NCBI GenBank assembly: GCA_030533445.1
Contig: JARPUW010000561.1
Span: 372,001-436,000, forward strand
DNA: 64,000 nt
Source of the DNA: Cyprinodon diabolis
Lineage: Eukaryota; Chordata; Actinopteri; Cyprinodontiformes; Cyprinodontidae
Direction of reading: 5' to 3'
Made by a program: the position numbers and the translations under genes. This document shows, piece by piece, positions 25,370 through 38,600 of this stretch. Positions within the stretch are counted from its first letter, which is position 1, and each line of letters begins with the position of its first letter. The notes beneath the pieces are model-generated. The model saw only the letters and a program-made list of their open reading frames with translations. It had not been told where the DNA came from and ran no database searches.

Positions 25370-28300
25370 CAATATAAAGTAGATTTGAGCAGATGTTTTT
25401 GGTTCCAAGCTTCAAATCAGAAGTTGAGGCCAAAACGCTCTTTTCACAGTGAGATAATGCCATTTTGGCCTCTGGAGTTGTAACAGACAAACCATTAATG
25501 ATACAGCCATGATCTTTTCTGGCAATCATCTACCGCTGAAAACTAACAATATAAAGTAGATTTGAGCAGATGTTTTTGGTTCCAAGCTTCAAATCAGAAG
25601 TTGAGGCCAAAACGCTCTTTTTACAGTGAGATAATGCCATTTTGGCCTCTGGAGTAGTAACAGACAAACCATTAATGATACAGCCATGATCTTTTCTGGC
25701 AATCATCTAGAGCTGAAAACTAACAATATAAAGTAGATTTGAGCAGATGTTTTTGGTTCCAAGCTTCAAAACAGAAGTTGAGGCCAAAACGCTCTTTTCA
25801 CAGTGAGATAATGCCATTTTGGCCTCTAGAGTTGTAACAGACAGTCCATTAATGATACTGCCATGATCTTTTCTGGCAATCATCTAGAGCTGAAAACTAA
25901 CAATATAAAGTAGATTTGAGCAGATGTTTTTGGTTCCAAGCTTCAAATCAGAAGTTGAGGCCAAAACGCTCTTTTCACAGTGAGATAATGCCATTTTGGC
26001 CTCTGGAGTTGTAACAGACAAACCATTAATGATACAGCCATAATCTTTTCTGGCAATCATCTACAGCTAAAAACTAACAATATAAAGTAGATTTGAGCAG
26101 ATGTTTTTGGTTCCAAGCTTCAAATCAGAAGTTGAGGCCAAAACGCTCTTTTCACAGTGAGATAATGCCATTTTGGCCTCTGGAGTTGTAACAGACAAAC
26201 CATTAATGATACAGCCATGATCTTTTCTGGCAATCATCTACCGCTGAAAACTAACAATATAAAGTAGATTTGAGCAGATGTTTTTGGTTCCAAGCTTCAA
26301 AACAGAAGTTGAGGCCAAAACGCTCTTTTCACAGTGAGATAATGCAATTTTGGCCTCTGGAGTTGTAACAGACAAACCATTAATGATACAGCCATGATCT
26401 TTTCTGGCAATCATCTAGAGCTGAAAACTAACTATATAAAGTAGATTTGGGCAGATGGTTTTGGTTCCAAGCTTCAAATCAGAAGTTCAGGCCAAAACGC
26501 TCTTTTCACAGTGAGATAATGCCATTTTGGCCTCTGGAGTTGTAACAGACAAACCATTAATGATACAGCCATGATCTTTTCTGGCAATCATCTAGAGCTG
26601 AAAACTAACAATATAAAGTAGATTTGAGCAGATGTTTTTGGTTCCAAGCTTCAAATCAGAAGTTGAGGCCAAAACGCTCTTTTCACAGTGAGATAATGCC
26701 ATTTTGGCCTCTGGAGTTGTAACAGACAAACCATTAATGATACAGCCATGATCTTTTCTGGCAATCATCTAGAGCTGAAAACTAAATATATAAAGTAGAT
26801 TTGGGCAGATGTTTTTGGTTCCAAGCTTCAAATCAGAAGTTGAGGCCAAAACGCTCTTTTTACAGTGAGATAATGCCATTTTGGCCTCTAGAGTTGTAAC
26901 AGACAAACCATTAATGATACAGCCATGATCTTTTCTGGCAATCATCTACAGCTGAAAACTAACAATATAAAGTAGATTTGAGCAGATGTTTTTGGTTCCA
27001 AGCTTCAAATCAGAAGTTGAGGCCAAAACGCTCTTTTCACAGTGAGATAATGCCATTTTGGCCTCTGGAGTTGTAACAGACAAACCATTAATGATACAGC
27101 CATAATCTTTTCTGGCAATCATCTACAGCTAAAAACTAACAATATAAAGTAGATTTGAGCAGATGTTTTTGGTTCCAAGCTTCAAATCAGAAGTTGAGGC
27201 CAAAACGCTCTTTTCACAGTGAGATAATGCCATTTTGGCCTCTGGAGTTGTAACAGACAAACCATTAATGATACAGCCATGATCTTTTCTGGCAATCATC
27301 TACCGCTGAAAACTAACAATATAAAGTAGATTTGAGCAGATGTTTTTGGTTCCAAGCTTCAAAACAGAAGTTGAGGCCAAAACGCTCTTTTCACAGTGAG
27401 ATAATGCAATTTTGGCCTCTGGAGTTGTAACAGACAAACCATTAATGATACAGCCATGATCTTTTCTGGCAATCATCTAGAGCTGAAAACTAACTATATA
27501 AAGTAGATTTGGGCAGATGGTTTTGGTTCCAAGCTTCAAATCAGAAGTTCAGGCCAAAACGCTCTTTTCACAGTGAGATAATGCCATTTTGGCCTCTGGA
27601 GTTGTAACAGACAAACCATTAATGATACAGCTACGATCTTTTCTGGCAATCATCTAGAGCTGAAAACTAAAAATATAAAGTAGATTTGAGCAGATGTTTT
27701 TGGTTCCAAGCTTCAAATCAGAAGTTGAGGCCAAAACGCTCTTTTCACAGTGAGATAATGCCTTTTTGGCCTCTGGAGTTGTAACAGACAAACCATTAAT
27801 GATACAGCCATGATCTTTTCTGGCAATCATCTAGAGCTGAAAACTAACAATATAAAGTAGATTTGAGCAGATGTTTTTGGTTCCAAGCTTCAAATCAGAA
27901 GTTGAGGCCAAAACGCTCTTTTCACAGTGAGATAATGCCATTTTGGCCTCTGGAGTAGTAACAGACAAACCATTAATGATACAGCCATGATCTTTTCTGG
28001 CAATCATCTAGAGCTGAAAACTAACTATATAAAGTAGATTTGGGCAGATGGTTTTGGTTCCAAGCTTCAAATCAGAAGTTCAGGCCAAAACGCTCTTTTC
28101 ACAGTGAGATAATGCCATTTTGGCATCTGGAGTTGTAACAGACAAACCATTAATGATACAGCCATGATCTTTTCTGGCAATCATCTAGAGCTGAAAAATA
28201 ACAATATAAAGTAGATTTGAGCAGATGTTTTTGGTTCCAAGCTTCAAATCAGAAGTTGAGGCCAAAACGCTCTTTTCACAGTGAGATAATGCCATTTTGG

Positions 28301-29263
28301 CCTCTGGAGTTGTAACAGACAAACCATTAATGATACAGCCATGATCTTTTCTGGCAATCATCTAGAGCTGAAAACTAACAATATAAAGTAGATTTGAGCA
28401 GATGTTTTTGGTTCCAAGCTTCAAATCAGAAGTTGAGGCCAAAACGCTCTTTTTACAGTGAGATAATGCCATTTTGGCCTCTGGAGTAGTAACAGACAAA
28501 CCATTAATGATACAGCCATGATCTTTTCTGGCAATCATCTAGAGCTGAAAACTAACAATATAAAGTAGATTTGAGCAGATGTTTTTGGTTCCAAGCTTCA
28601 AATCAGAAGTTGAGGCCAAAACGCTCTTTTCACAGTGAGATAATGCCATTTTGGCCTCTGGAGTTGTAACAGACAAACCATTAATGATACAGCCATGATC
28701 TTTTCTGGCAATCATCTAGAGCTGAAAACTAACAATATAAAGTAGATTTGAGCAGATGTTTTTGGTTCCAAGCTTCAAAACAGAAGTTGAGGCCAAAACG
28801 CTCTTTTCACAGTGAGATAATGCCATTTTGGCCTCTGGAGTTGTAACAGACAAACCATTAATGATACTGCCATGATCTTTTCTGGCAATCATCTAGAGCT
28901 GAAAACTAACAATATAAAGTAGATTTGAGCAGATGTTTTTGGTTCCAAGCTTCAAATCAGAAGTTGAGGCCAAAACGCTCTTTTCACAGTGAGATAATGC
29001 CATTTTGGCCTCTGGAGTTGTAACAGACAAACCATTAATGATACAGCCATGATCTTTTCTGGCAATCATCTTTAGCTGACAACTAACAATATAAAGTAGA
29101 TTTGAGCAGATGTTTTTGGTTCCAAGCTTCAAATCAGAAGTTGAGGCCAAAACGCTCTTTTCACAGTGAGATAATGCCATTTTGGCCTCTGGAGTTGTAA
29201 CAGACAAACCATTAATGATACAGCCATGATCTTTTCTGGCAATCATCTAGAGCTGACAACTAA
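25370..29263. repeat. 22-monomer block X (3,894 bp), copy 1
   Basis: Every diagnostic variant checked in this block recurs exactly 3,894 bp (22 x 177) downstream: CAGTCC/ACTG at 25,846, CATAAT at 26,039 and 27,101, GATGGTTTTGG near 26,456, CTACGAT at 27,631, GCCTTTTTGG near 27,762, and the TTTAGCTG monomer at 29,032. Inside it, six monomers from 26,023 are followed by a partial second round from 27,085, a 1,062-bp sub-repeat. Left and right limits lie between diagnostic sites: 25,315 (plain) against 29,209 (ACAACT) on the left, and 29,386 (CCG) against 33,280 (GAG) on the right. Confidence 0.85.
28893..29246 (-). other. Fortuitous two-monomer ORF (117 codons), copy 1
   Basis: A minus-strand ORF spanning exactly two monomers (354 bp with its stop). 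The predicted product is two near-identical 59-residue units beginning MIARKDHGC, with cysteines at unit positions 9, 28 and 47; residue 56 is Cys in the first unit and Phe in the second. In nearly all other monomers this frame is closed by a TAG directly before the ATG. Here the monomer at 29,032 has CATCTTTAG in place of CATCTAGAG, so that stop becomes AAG (Lys). There is no recognisable domain, signal peptide or membrane segment, and no evidence of translation. Most likely a by-product of the repeat. Confidence 0.3.
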
Positions 29264-32200
29264 CAATATAAAGTAGATTTGAGCAGATGTTTTTGGTTCC
29301 AAGCTTCAAATCAGAAGTTGAGGCCAAAACGCTCTTTTCACAGTGAGATAATGCCATTTTGGCCTCTGGAGTTGTAACAGACAAACCATTAATGATACAG
29401 CCATGATCTTTTCTGGCAATCATCTACCGCTGAAAACTAACAATATAAAGTAGATTTGAGCAGATGTTTTTGGTTCCAAGCTTCAAATCAGAAGTTGAGG
29501 CCAAAACGCTCTTTTTACAGTGAGATAATGCCATTTTGGCCTCTGGAGTAGTAACAGACAAACCATTAATGATACAGCCATGATCTTTTCTGGCAATCAT
29601 CTAGAGCTGAAAACTAACAATATAAAGTAGATTTGAGCAGATGTTTTTGGTTCCAAGCTTCAAAACAGAAGTTGAGGCCAAAACGCTCTTTTCACAGTGA
29701 GATAATGCCATTTTGGCCTCTAGAGTTGTAACAGACAGTCCATTAATGATACTGCCATGATCTTTTCTGGCAATCATCTAGAGCTGAAAACTAACAATAT
29801 AAAGTAGATTTGAGCAGATGTTTTTGGTTCCAAGCTTCAAATCAGAAGTTGAGGCCAAAACGCTCTTTTCACAGTGAGATAATGCCATTTTGGCCTCTGG
29901 AGTTGTAACAGACAAACCATTAATGATACAGCCATAATCTTTTCTGGCAATCATCTACAGCTAAAAACTAACAATATAAAGTAGATTTGAGCAGATGTTT
30001 TTGGTTCCAAGCTTCAAATCAGAAGTTGAGGCCAAAACGCTCTTTTCACAGTGAGATAATGCCATTTTGGCCTCTGGAGTTGTAACAGACAAACCATTAA
30101 TGATACAGCCATGATCTTTTCTGGCAATCATCTACCGCTGAAAACTAACAATATAAAGTAGATTTGAGCAGATGTTTTTGGTTCCAAGCTTCAAAACAGA
30201 AGTTGAGGCCAAAACGCTCTTTTCACAGTGAGATAATGCAATTTTGGCCTCTGGAGTTGTAACAGACAAACCATTAATGATACAGCCATGATCTTTTCTG
30301 GCAATCATCTAGAGCTGAAAACTAACTATATAAAGTAGATTTGGGCAGATGGTTTTGGTTCCAAGCTTCAAATCAGAAGTTCAGGCCAAAACGCTCTTTT
30401 CACAGTGAGATAATGCCATTTTGGCCTCTGGAGTTGTAACAGACAAACCATTAATGATACAGCCATGATCTTTTCTGGCAATCATCTAGAGCTGAAAACT
30501 AACAATATAAAGTAGATTTGAGCAGATGTTTTTGGTTCCAAGCTTCAAATCAGAAGTTGAGGCCAAAACGCTCTTTTCACAGTGAGATAATGCCATTTTG
30601 GCCTCTGGAGTTGTAACAGACAAACCATTAATGATACAGCCATGATCTTTTCTGGCAATCATCTAGAGCTGAAAACTAAATATATAAAGTAGATTTGGGC
30701 AGATGTTTTTGGTTCCAAGCTTCAAATCAGAAGTTGAGGCCAAAACGCTCTTTTTACAGTGAGATAATGCCATTTTGGCCTCTAGAGTTGTAACAGACAA
30801 ACCATTAATGATACAGCCATGATCTTTTCTGGCAATCATCTACAGCTGAAAACTAACAATATAAAGTAGATTTGAGCAGATGTTTTTGGTTCCAAGCTTC
30901 AAATCAGAAGTTGAGGCCAAAACGCTCTTTTCACAGTGAGATAATGCCATTTTGGCCTCTGGAGTTGTAACAGACAAACCATTAATGATACAGCCATAAT
31001 CTTTTCTGGCAATCATCTACAGCTAAAAACTAACAATATAAAGTAGATTTGAGCAGATGTTTTTGGTTCCAAGCTTCAAATCAGAAGTTGAGGCCAAAAC
31101 GCTCTTTTCACAGTGAGATAATGCCATTTTGGCCTCTGGAGTTGTAACAGACAAACCATTAATGATACAGCCATGATCTTTTCTGGCAATCATCTACCGC
31201 TGAAAACTAACAATATAAAGTAGATTTGAGCAGATGTTTTTGGTTCCAAGCTTCAAAACAGAAGTTGAGGCCAAAACGCTCTTTTCACAGTGAGATAATG
31301 CAATTTTGGCCTCTGGAGTTGTAACAGACAAACCATTAATGATACAGCCATGATCTTTTCTGGCAATCATCTAGAGCTGAAAACTAACTATATAAAGTAG
31401 ATTTGGGCAGATGGTTTTGGTTCCAAGCTTCAAATCAGAAGTTCAGGCCAAAACGCTCTTTTCACAGTGAGATAATGCCATTTTGGCCTCTGGAGTTGTA
31501 ACAGACAAACCATTAATGATACAGCTACGATCTTTTCTGGCAATCATCTAGAGCTGAAAACTAAAAATATAAAGTAGATTTGAGCAGATGTTTTTGGTTC
31601 CAAGCTTCAAATCAGAAGTTGAGGCCAAAACGCTCTTTTCACAGTGAGATAATGCCTTTTTGGCCTCTGGAGTTGTAACAGACAAACCATTAATGATACA
31701 GCCATGATCTTTTCTGGCAATCATCTAGAGCTGAAAACTAACAATATAAAGTAGATTTGAGCAGATGTTTTTGGTTCCAAGCTTCAAATCAGAAGTTGAG
31801 GCCAAAACGCTCTTTTCACAGTGAGATAATGCCATTTTGGCCTCTGGAGTAGTAACAGACAAACCATTAATGATACAGCCATGATCTTTTCTGGCAATCA
31901 TCTAGAGCTGAAAACTAACTATATAAAGTAGATTTGGGCAGATGGTTTTGGTTCCAAGCTTCAAATCAGAAGTTCAGGCCAAAACGCTCTTTTCACAGTG
32001 AGATAATGCCATTTTGGCATCTGGAGTTGTAACAGACAAACCATTAATGATACAGCCATGATCTTTTCTGGCAATCATCTAGAGCTGAAAAATAACAATA
32101 TAAAGTAGATTTGAGCAGATGTTTTTGGTTCCAAGCTTCAAATCAGAAGTTGAGGCCAAAACGCTCTTTTCACAGTGAGATAATGCCATTTTGGCCTCTG

Positions 32201-33157
32201 GAGTTGTAACAGACAAACCATTAATGATACAGCCATGATCTTTTCTGGCAATCATCTAGAGCTGAAAACTAACAATATAAAGTAGATTTGAGCAGATGTT
32301 TTTGGTTCCAAGCTTCAAATCAGAAGTTGAGGCCAAAACGCTCTTTTTACAGTGAGATAATGCCATTTTGGCCTCTGGAGTAGTAACAGACAAACCATTA
32401 ATGATACAGCCATGATCTTTTCTGGCAATCATCTAGAGCTGAAAACTAACAATATAAAGTAGATTTGAGCAGATGTTTTTGGTTCCAAGCTTCAAATCAG
32501 AAGTTGAGGCCAAAACGCTCTTTTCACAGTGAGATAATGCCATTTTGGCCTCTGGAGTTGTAACAGACAAACCATTAATGATACAGCCATGATCTTTTCT
32601 GGCAATCATCTAGAGCTGAAAACTAACAATATAAAGTAGATTTGAGCAGATGTTTTTGGTTCCAAGCTTCAAAACAGAAGTTGAGGCCAAAACGCTCTTT
32701 TCACAGTGAGATAATGCCATTTTGGCCTCTGGAGTTGTAACAGACAAACCATTAATGATACTGCCATGATCTTTTCTGGCAATCATCTAGAGCTGAAAAC
32801 TAACAATATAAAGTAGATTTGAGCAGATGTTTTTGGTTCCAAGCTTCAAATCAGAAGTTGAGGCCAAAACGCTCTTTTCACAGTGAGATAATGCCATTTT
32901 GGCCTCTGGAGTTGTAACAGACAAACCATTAATGATACAGCCATGATCTTTTCTGGCAATCATCTTTAGCTGACAACTAACAATATAAAGTAGATTTGAG
33001 CAGATGTTTTTGGTTCCAAGCTTCAAATCAGAAGTTGAGGCCAAAACGCTCTTTTCACAGTGAGATAATGCCATTTTGGCCTCTGGAGTTGTAACAGACA
33101 AACCATTAATGATACAGCCATGATCTTTTCTGGCAATCATCTAGAGCTGACAACTAA
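29264..33157. repeat. 22-monomer block X (3,894 bp), copy 2, adjacent tandem duplicate
   Basis: Directly adjoins copy 1 and carries the same markers at +3,894: CATAAT at 29,933 and 30,995, CTACGAT at 31,525, and the TTTAGCTG monomer at 32,926. I noticed no base difference from copy 1, which suggests recent duplication, although only diagnostic sites were compared by eye. It is followed by a second 14-monomer block Y and then a third X block, so the order across 22.9-42 kb is Y-X-X-Y-X-Y. Confidence 0.85.
32787..33140 (-). other. Fortuitous two-monomer ORF, copy 2
   Basis: Predicted product identical to the ORF at 28,893, exactly 3,894 bp downstream, because it lies in the second copy of duplicated block X. 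The stop loss is in the monomer at 32,926. Identity here follows from the recent duplication and is not evidence of protein-level selection. Confidence 0.3.
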
Positions 33158-35635
33158 CAATATAAAGTAGATTTGAGCAGATGTTTTTGGTTCCAAGCTT
33201 CAAATCAGAAGTTGAGGCCAAAACGCTCTTTTCACAGTGAGATAATGCCATTTTGGCCTCTGGAGTTGTAACAGACAAACCATTAATGATACAGCCATGA
33301 TCTTTTCTGGCAATCATCTAGAGCTGAAAACTAACAATATAAAGTAGATTTGAGCAGATGTTTTTGGTTCCAAGCTTCAAATCAGAAGTTGAGGCCAAAA
33401 CGCTCTTTTCACAGTGAGATAATGCCATTTTGGCCTCTGGAGTTGTAACAGACAAACCATTAATGATACAGCCATGATCTTTTCTGGCAATAATCTAGAG
33501 CTGAAAACTAACAATATAAAGTAGATTTGAGCAGATGTTTTTGGTTTCAAGCTTCAAAACAGAAGTTGAGGCCAAAACTCTCTTTTCACAGTGAGATAAT
33601 GCAATTTTGGCCTCTGGAGTTGTAACAGACAAACCATTAATGATACAGCCATGATCTTTTCTGGCAATCATCTAGAGCTGAAAACTAACAATATAAAGTA
33701 GATTTGAGCAGATGTTTTTGGTTCCAAGCTTCAAATCAGAAGTTGAGGCCAAAACGCTCTTTTCACAGTGAGATAATGCCATTTTGGCCTCTGGAGTTGT
33801 AACAGACAAACCATTAATGATACAGCCATGATCTTTTCTGGAAATCATCTAGAGCTGAAAACTAACAATATAAAGTAGATTTGAGCAGATGTTTTTGGTT
33901 CCAAGCTTCAAATCAGAAGTTGAGGCCAAAACGCTCTTTTTACAGTGAGATAATGCCATTTTGGCCTCTGGAGTAGTAACAGACAAACCATTAATGATAC
34001 AGCCATTATCTTTTCTGGCAATCATCTACAGCTGAAAACTAACAATATAAAGTAGATTTGAGCAGATGTTTTTGGTTCCAAGCTTCAAATCAGAAGTTGA
34101 GGCCAAAACGCTCTTTTCACAGTGAGATAATGCCATTTTGGCATCTGGAGTTGTAACAGACAAACCATTAATGATACAGCCATGATCTTTTCTGGCAATC
34201 ATCTAGAGCTGAAAAATAACAATATAAAGTAGATTTGAGCAGATGTTTTTGGTTCCAAGCTTCAAATCAGAAGTTGAGGCCAAAACGCTCTTTTCACAGT
34301 GAGATAATGCCATTTTGGCCTCTGGAGTTGTAACAGACAAACCATTAATGATACAGCCATGATCTTTTCTGGCAATCATCTAGAGCTGAAAACTAACAAT
34401 ATAAAGTAGATTTGAGCAGATGTTTTTGGTTCCAAGCTTCAAATCAGAAGTTGAGGCCAAAACGCTCTTTTTACAGTGAGATAATGCCATTTTGGCCTCT
34501 GGAGTAGTAACAGACAAACCATTAATGATACAGCCATGATCTTTTCTGGCAATCATCTAGAGCTGAAAACTAACAATATAAAGTAGATTTGAGCAGATGT
34601 TTTTGGTTCCAAGCTTCAAATCAGAAGTTGAGGCCAAAACGCTCTTTTCACAGTGAGATAATGCCATTTTGGCCTCTGGAGTTGTAACAGACAAACCATT
34701 AATGATACAGCCATGATCTTTTCTGGCAATCATCTACCGCTGAAAACTAACAATATAAAGTAGATTTGAGCAGATGTTTTTGGTTCCAAGCTTCAAATCA
34801 GAAGTTGAGGCCAAAACGCTCTTTTTACAGTGAGATAATGCCATTTTGGCCTCTGGAGTAGTAACAGACAAACCATTAATGATACAGCCATGATCTTTTC
34901 TGGCAATCATCTAGAGCTGAAAAATAACAATATAAAGTAGATTTGAGCAGATGTTTTTGGTTCCAAGCTTCAAATCAGAAGTTGAGGCCAAAACGCTCTT
35001 TTCACAGTGAGATAATGCCATTTTGGCCTCTGGAGTTGTAACAGACAAACCATTAATGATACAGCCATGATATTTTCTGGCAATCATCTAGAGCTGAAAA
35101 CTAACAATATAAAGTAGATTTGAGCAGATGTTTTTGGTTCCAAGCTTCAAATCAGAAGTTGAGGCCAAAACGCTCTTTTTACAGTGAGATAATGCCATTT
35201 TGGCCTCTGGAGTAGTAACAGACAAACCATTAATGATACAGCCATGATCTTTTCTGGCAATCATCTAGAGCTGAAAACTAACAATATAAAGTAGATTTGA
35301 GCAGATGTTTTTGGTTCCAAGCTTCAAATCAGAAGTTGAGGCCAAAACGCTCTTTTCACAGTGAGATAATGCCATTTTGGCCTCTGGAGTTGTAACAGAC
35401 AAACCATTAATGATACAGCCATGATCTTTTCTGGCAATCATCTACCGCTGAAAACTAACAATATAAAGTAGATTTGAGCAGATGTTTTTGGTTCCAAGCT
35501 TCAAATCAGAAGTTGAGGCCAAAACGCTCTTTTTACAGTGAGATAATGCCATTTTGGCCTCTGGAGTAGTAACAGACAAACCATTAATGATACAGCCATG
35601 ATCTTTTCTGGCAATCATCTAGAGCTGAAAACTAA
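33158..35635. repeat. 14-monomer block Y, second occurrence
   Basis: Corresponds to 22,900-25,369 at an offset of 58 monomers (10,266 bp), with the CATTAT marker at 34,004 against 23,738. It carries new changes not in the first copy: AATAATC near 33,490, GGTTTCAAG near 33,545 and GATATTTTC near 35,070. AATAATC and GGTTTCAAG recur 6,372 bp later (39,860 and 39,915), so they arose before the 36-monomer cycle was copied. Confidence 0.75.
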
Positions 35636-38600
35636 CAATATAAAGTAGATTTGAGCAGATGTTTTTGGTTCCAAGCTTCAAATCAGAAGTTGAGGCCAAA
35701 ACGCTCTTTTCACAGTGAGATAATGCCATTTTGGCCTCTGGAGTTGTAACAGACAAACCATTAATGATACAGCCATGATCTTTTCTGGCAATCATCTACC
35801 GCTGAAAACTAACAATATAAAGTAGATTTGAGCAGATGTTTTTGGTTCCAAGCTTCAAATCAGAAGTTGAGGCCAAAACGCTCTTTTTACAGTGAGATAA
35901 TGCCATTTTGGCCTCTGGAGTAGTAACAGACAAACCATTAATGATACAGCCATGATCTTTTCTGGCAATCATCTAGAGCTGAAAACTAACAATATAAAGT
36001 AGATTTGAGCAGATGTTTTTAGTTCCAAGCTTCAAAACAGAAGTTGAGGCCAAAACGCTCTTTTCACAGTGAGATAATGCCATTTTGGCCTCTAGAGTTG
36101 TAACAGACAGTCCATTAATGATACTGCCATGATCTTTTCTGGCAATCATCTAGAGCTGAAAACTAACAATATAAAGTAGATTTGAGCAGATGTTTTTGGT
36201 TCCAAGCTTCAAATCAGAAGTTGAGGCCAAAACGCTCTTTTCACAGTGAGATAATGCCATTTTGGCCTCTGGAGTTGTAACAGACAAACCATTAATGATA
36301 CAGCCATAATCTTTTCTGGCAATCATCTACAGCTAAAAACTAACAATATAAAGTAGATTTGAGCAGATGTTTTTGGTTCCAAGCTTCAAATCAGAAGTTG
36401 AGGCCAAAACGCTCTTTTCACAGTGAGATAATGCCATTTTGGCCTCTGGAGTTGTAACAGACAAACCATTAATGATACAGCCATGATCTTTTCTGGCAAT
36501 CATCTACCGCTGAAAACTAACAATATAAAGTAGATTTGAGCAGATGTTTTTGGTTCCAAGCTTCAAAACAGAAGTTGAGGCCAAAACGCTCTTTTCACAG
36601 TGAGATAATGCAATTTTGGCCTCTGGAGTTGTAACAGACAAACCATTAATGATACAGCCATGATCTTTTCTGGCAATCATCTAGAGCTGAAAACTAACTA
36701 TATAAAGTAGATTTGGGCAGATGGTTTTGGTTCCAAGCTTCAAATCAGAAGTTCAGGCCAAAACGCTCTTTTCACAGTGAGATAATGCCATTTTGGCCTC
36801 TGGAGTTGTAACAGACAAACCATTAATGATACAGCCATGATCTTTTCTGGCAATCATCTAGAGCTGAAAACTAACAATATAAAGTAGATTTGAGCAGATG
36901 TTTTTGGTTCCAAGCTTCAAATCAGAAGTTGAGGCCAAAACGCTCTTTTCACAGTGAGATAATGCCATTTTGGCCTCTGGAGTTGTAACAGACAAACCAT
37001 TAATGATACAGCCATGATCTTTTCTGGCAATCATCTAGAGCTGAAAACTAAATATATAAAGTAGATTTGGGCAGATGTTTTTGGTTCCAAGCTTCAAATC
37101 AGAAGTTGAGGCCAAAACGCTCTTTTTACAGTGAGATAATGCCATTTTGGCCTCTAGAGTTGTAACAGACAAACCATTAATGATACAGCCATGATCTTTT
37201 CTGGCAATCATCTACAGCTGAAAACTAACAATATAAAGTAGATTTGAGCAGATGTTTTTGGTTCCAAGCTTCAAATCAGAAGTTGAGGCCAAAACGCTCT
37301 TTTCACAGTGAGATAATGCCATTTTGGCCTCTGGAGTTGTAACAGACAAACCATTAATGATACAGCCATAATCTTTTCTGGCAATCATCTACAGCTAAAA
37401 ACTAACAATATAAAGTAGATTTGAGCAGATGTTTTTGGTTCCAAGCTTCAAATCAGAAGTTGAGGCCAAAACGCTCTTTTCACAGTGAGATAATGCCATT
37501 TTGGCCTCTGGAGTTGTAACAGACAAACCATTAATGATACAGCCATGATCTTTTCTGGCAATCATCTACCGCTGAAAACTAACAATATAAAGTAGATTTG
37601 AGCAGATGTTTTTGGTTCCAAGCTTCAAAACAGAAGTTGAGGCCAAAACGCTCTTTTCACAGTGAGATAATGCAATTTTGGCCTCTGGAGTTGTAACAGA
37701 CAAACCATTAATGATACAGCCATGATCTTTTCTGGCAATCATCTAGAGCTGAAAACTAACTATATAAAGTAGATTTGGGCAGATGGTTTTGGTTCCAAGC
37801 TTCAAATCAGAAGTTCAGGCCAAAACGCTCTTTTCACAGTGAGATAATGCCATTTTGGCCTCTGGAGTTGTAACAGACAAACCATTAATGATACAGCTAC
37901 GATCTTTTCTGGCAATCATCTAGAGCTGAAAACTAAAAATATAAAGTAGATTTGAGCAGATGTTTTTGGTTCCAAGCTTCAAATCAGAAGTTGAGGCCAA
38001 AACGCTCTTTTCACAGTGAGATAATGCCTTTTTGGCCTCTGGAGTTGTAACAGACAAACCATTAATGATACAGCCATGATCTTTTCTGGCAATCATCTAG
38101 AGCTGAAAACTAACAATATAAAGTAGATTTGAGCAGATGTTTTTGGTTCCAAGCTTCAAATCAGAAGTTGAGGCCAAAACGCTCTTTTCACAGTGAGATA
38201 ATGCCATTTTGGCCTCTGGAGTAGTAACAGACAAACCATTAATGATACAGCCATGATCTTTTCTGGCAATCATCTAGAGCTGAAAACTAACTATATAAAG
38301 TAGATTTGGGCAGATGGTTTTGGTTCCAAGCTTCAAATCAGAAGTTCAGGCCAAAACGCTCTTTTCACAGTGAGATAATGCCATTTTGGCATCTGGAGTT
38401 GTAACAGACAAACCATTAATGATACAGCCATGATCTTTTCTGGCAATCATCTAGAGCTGAAAAATAACAATATAAAGTAGATTTGAGCAGATGTTTTTGG
38501 TTCCAAGCTTCAAATCAGAAGTTGAGGCCAAAACGCTCTTTTCACAGTGAGATAATGCCATTTTGGCCTCTGGAGTTGTAACAGACAAACCATTAATGAT

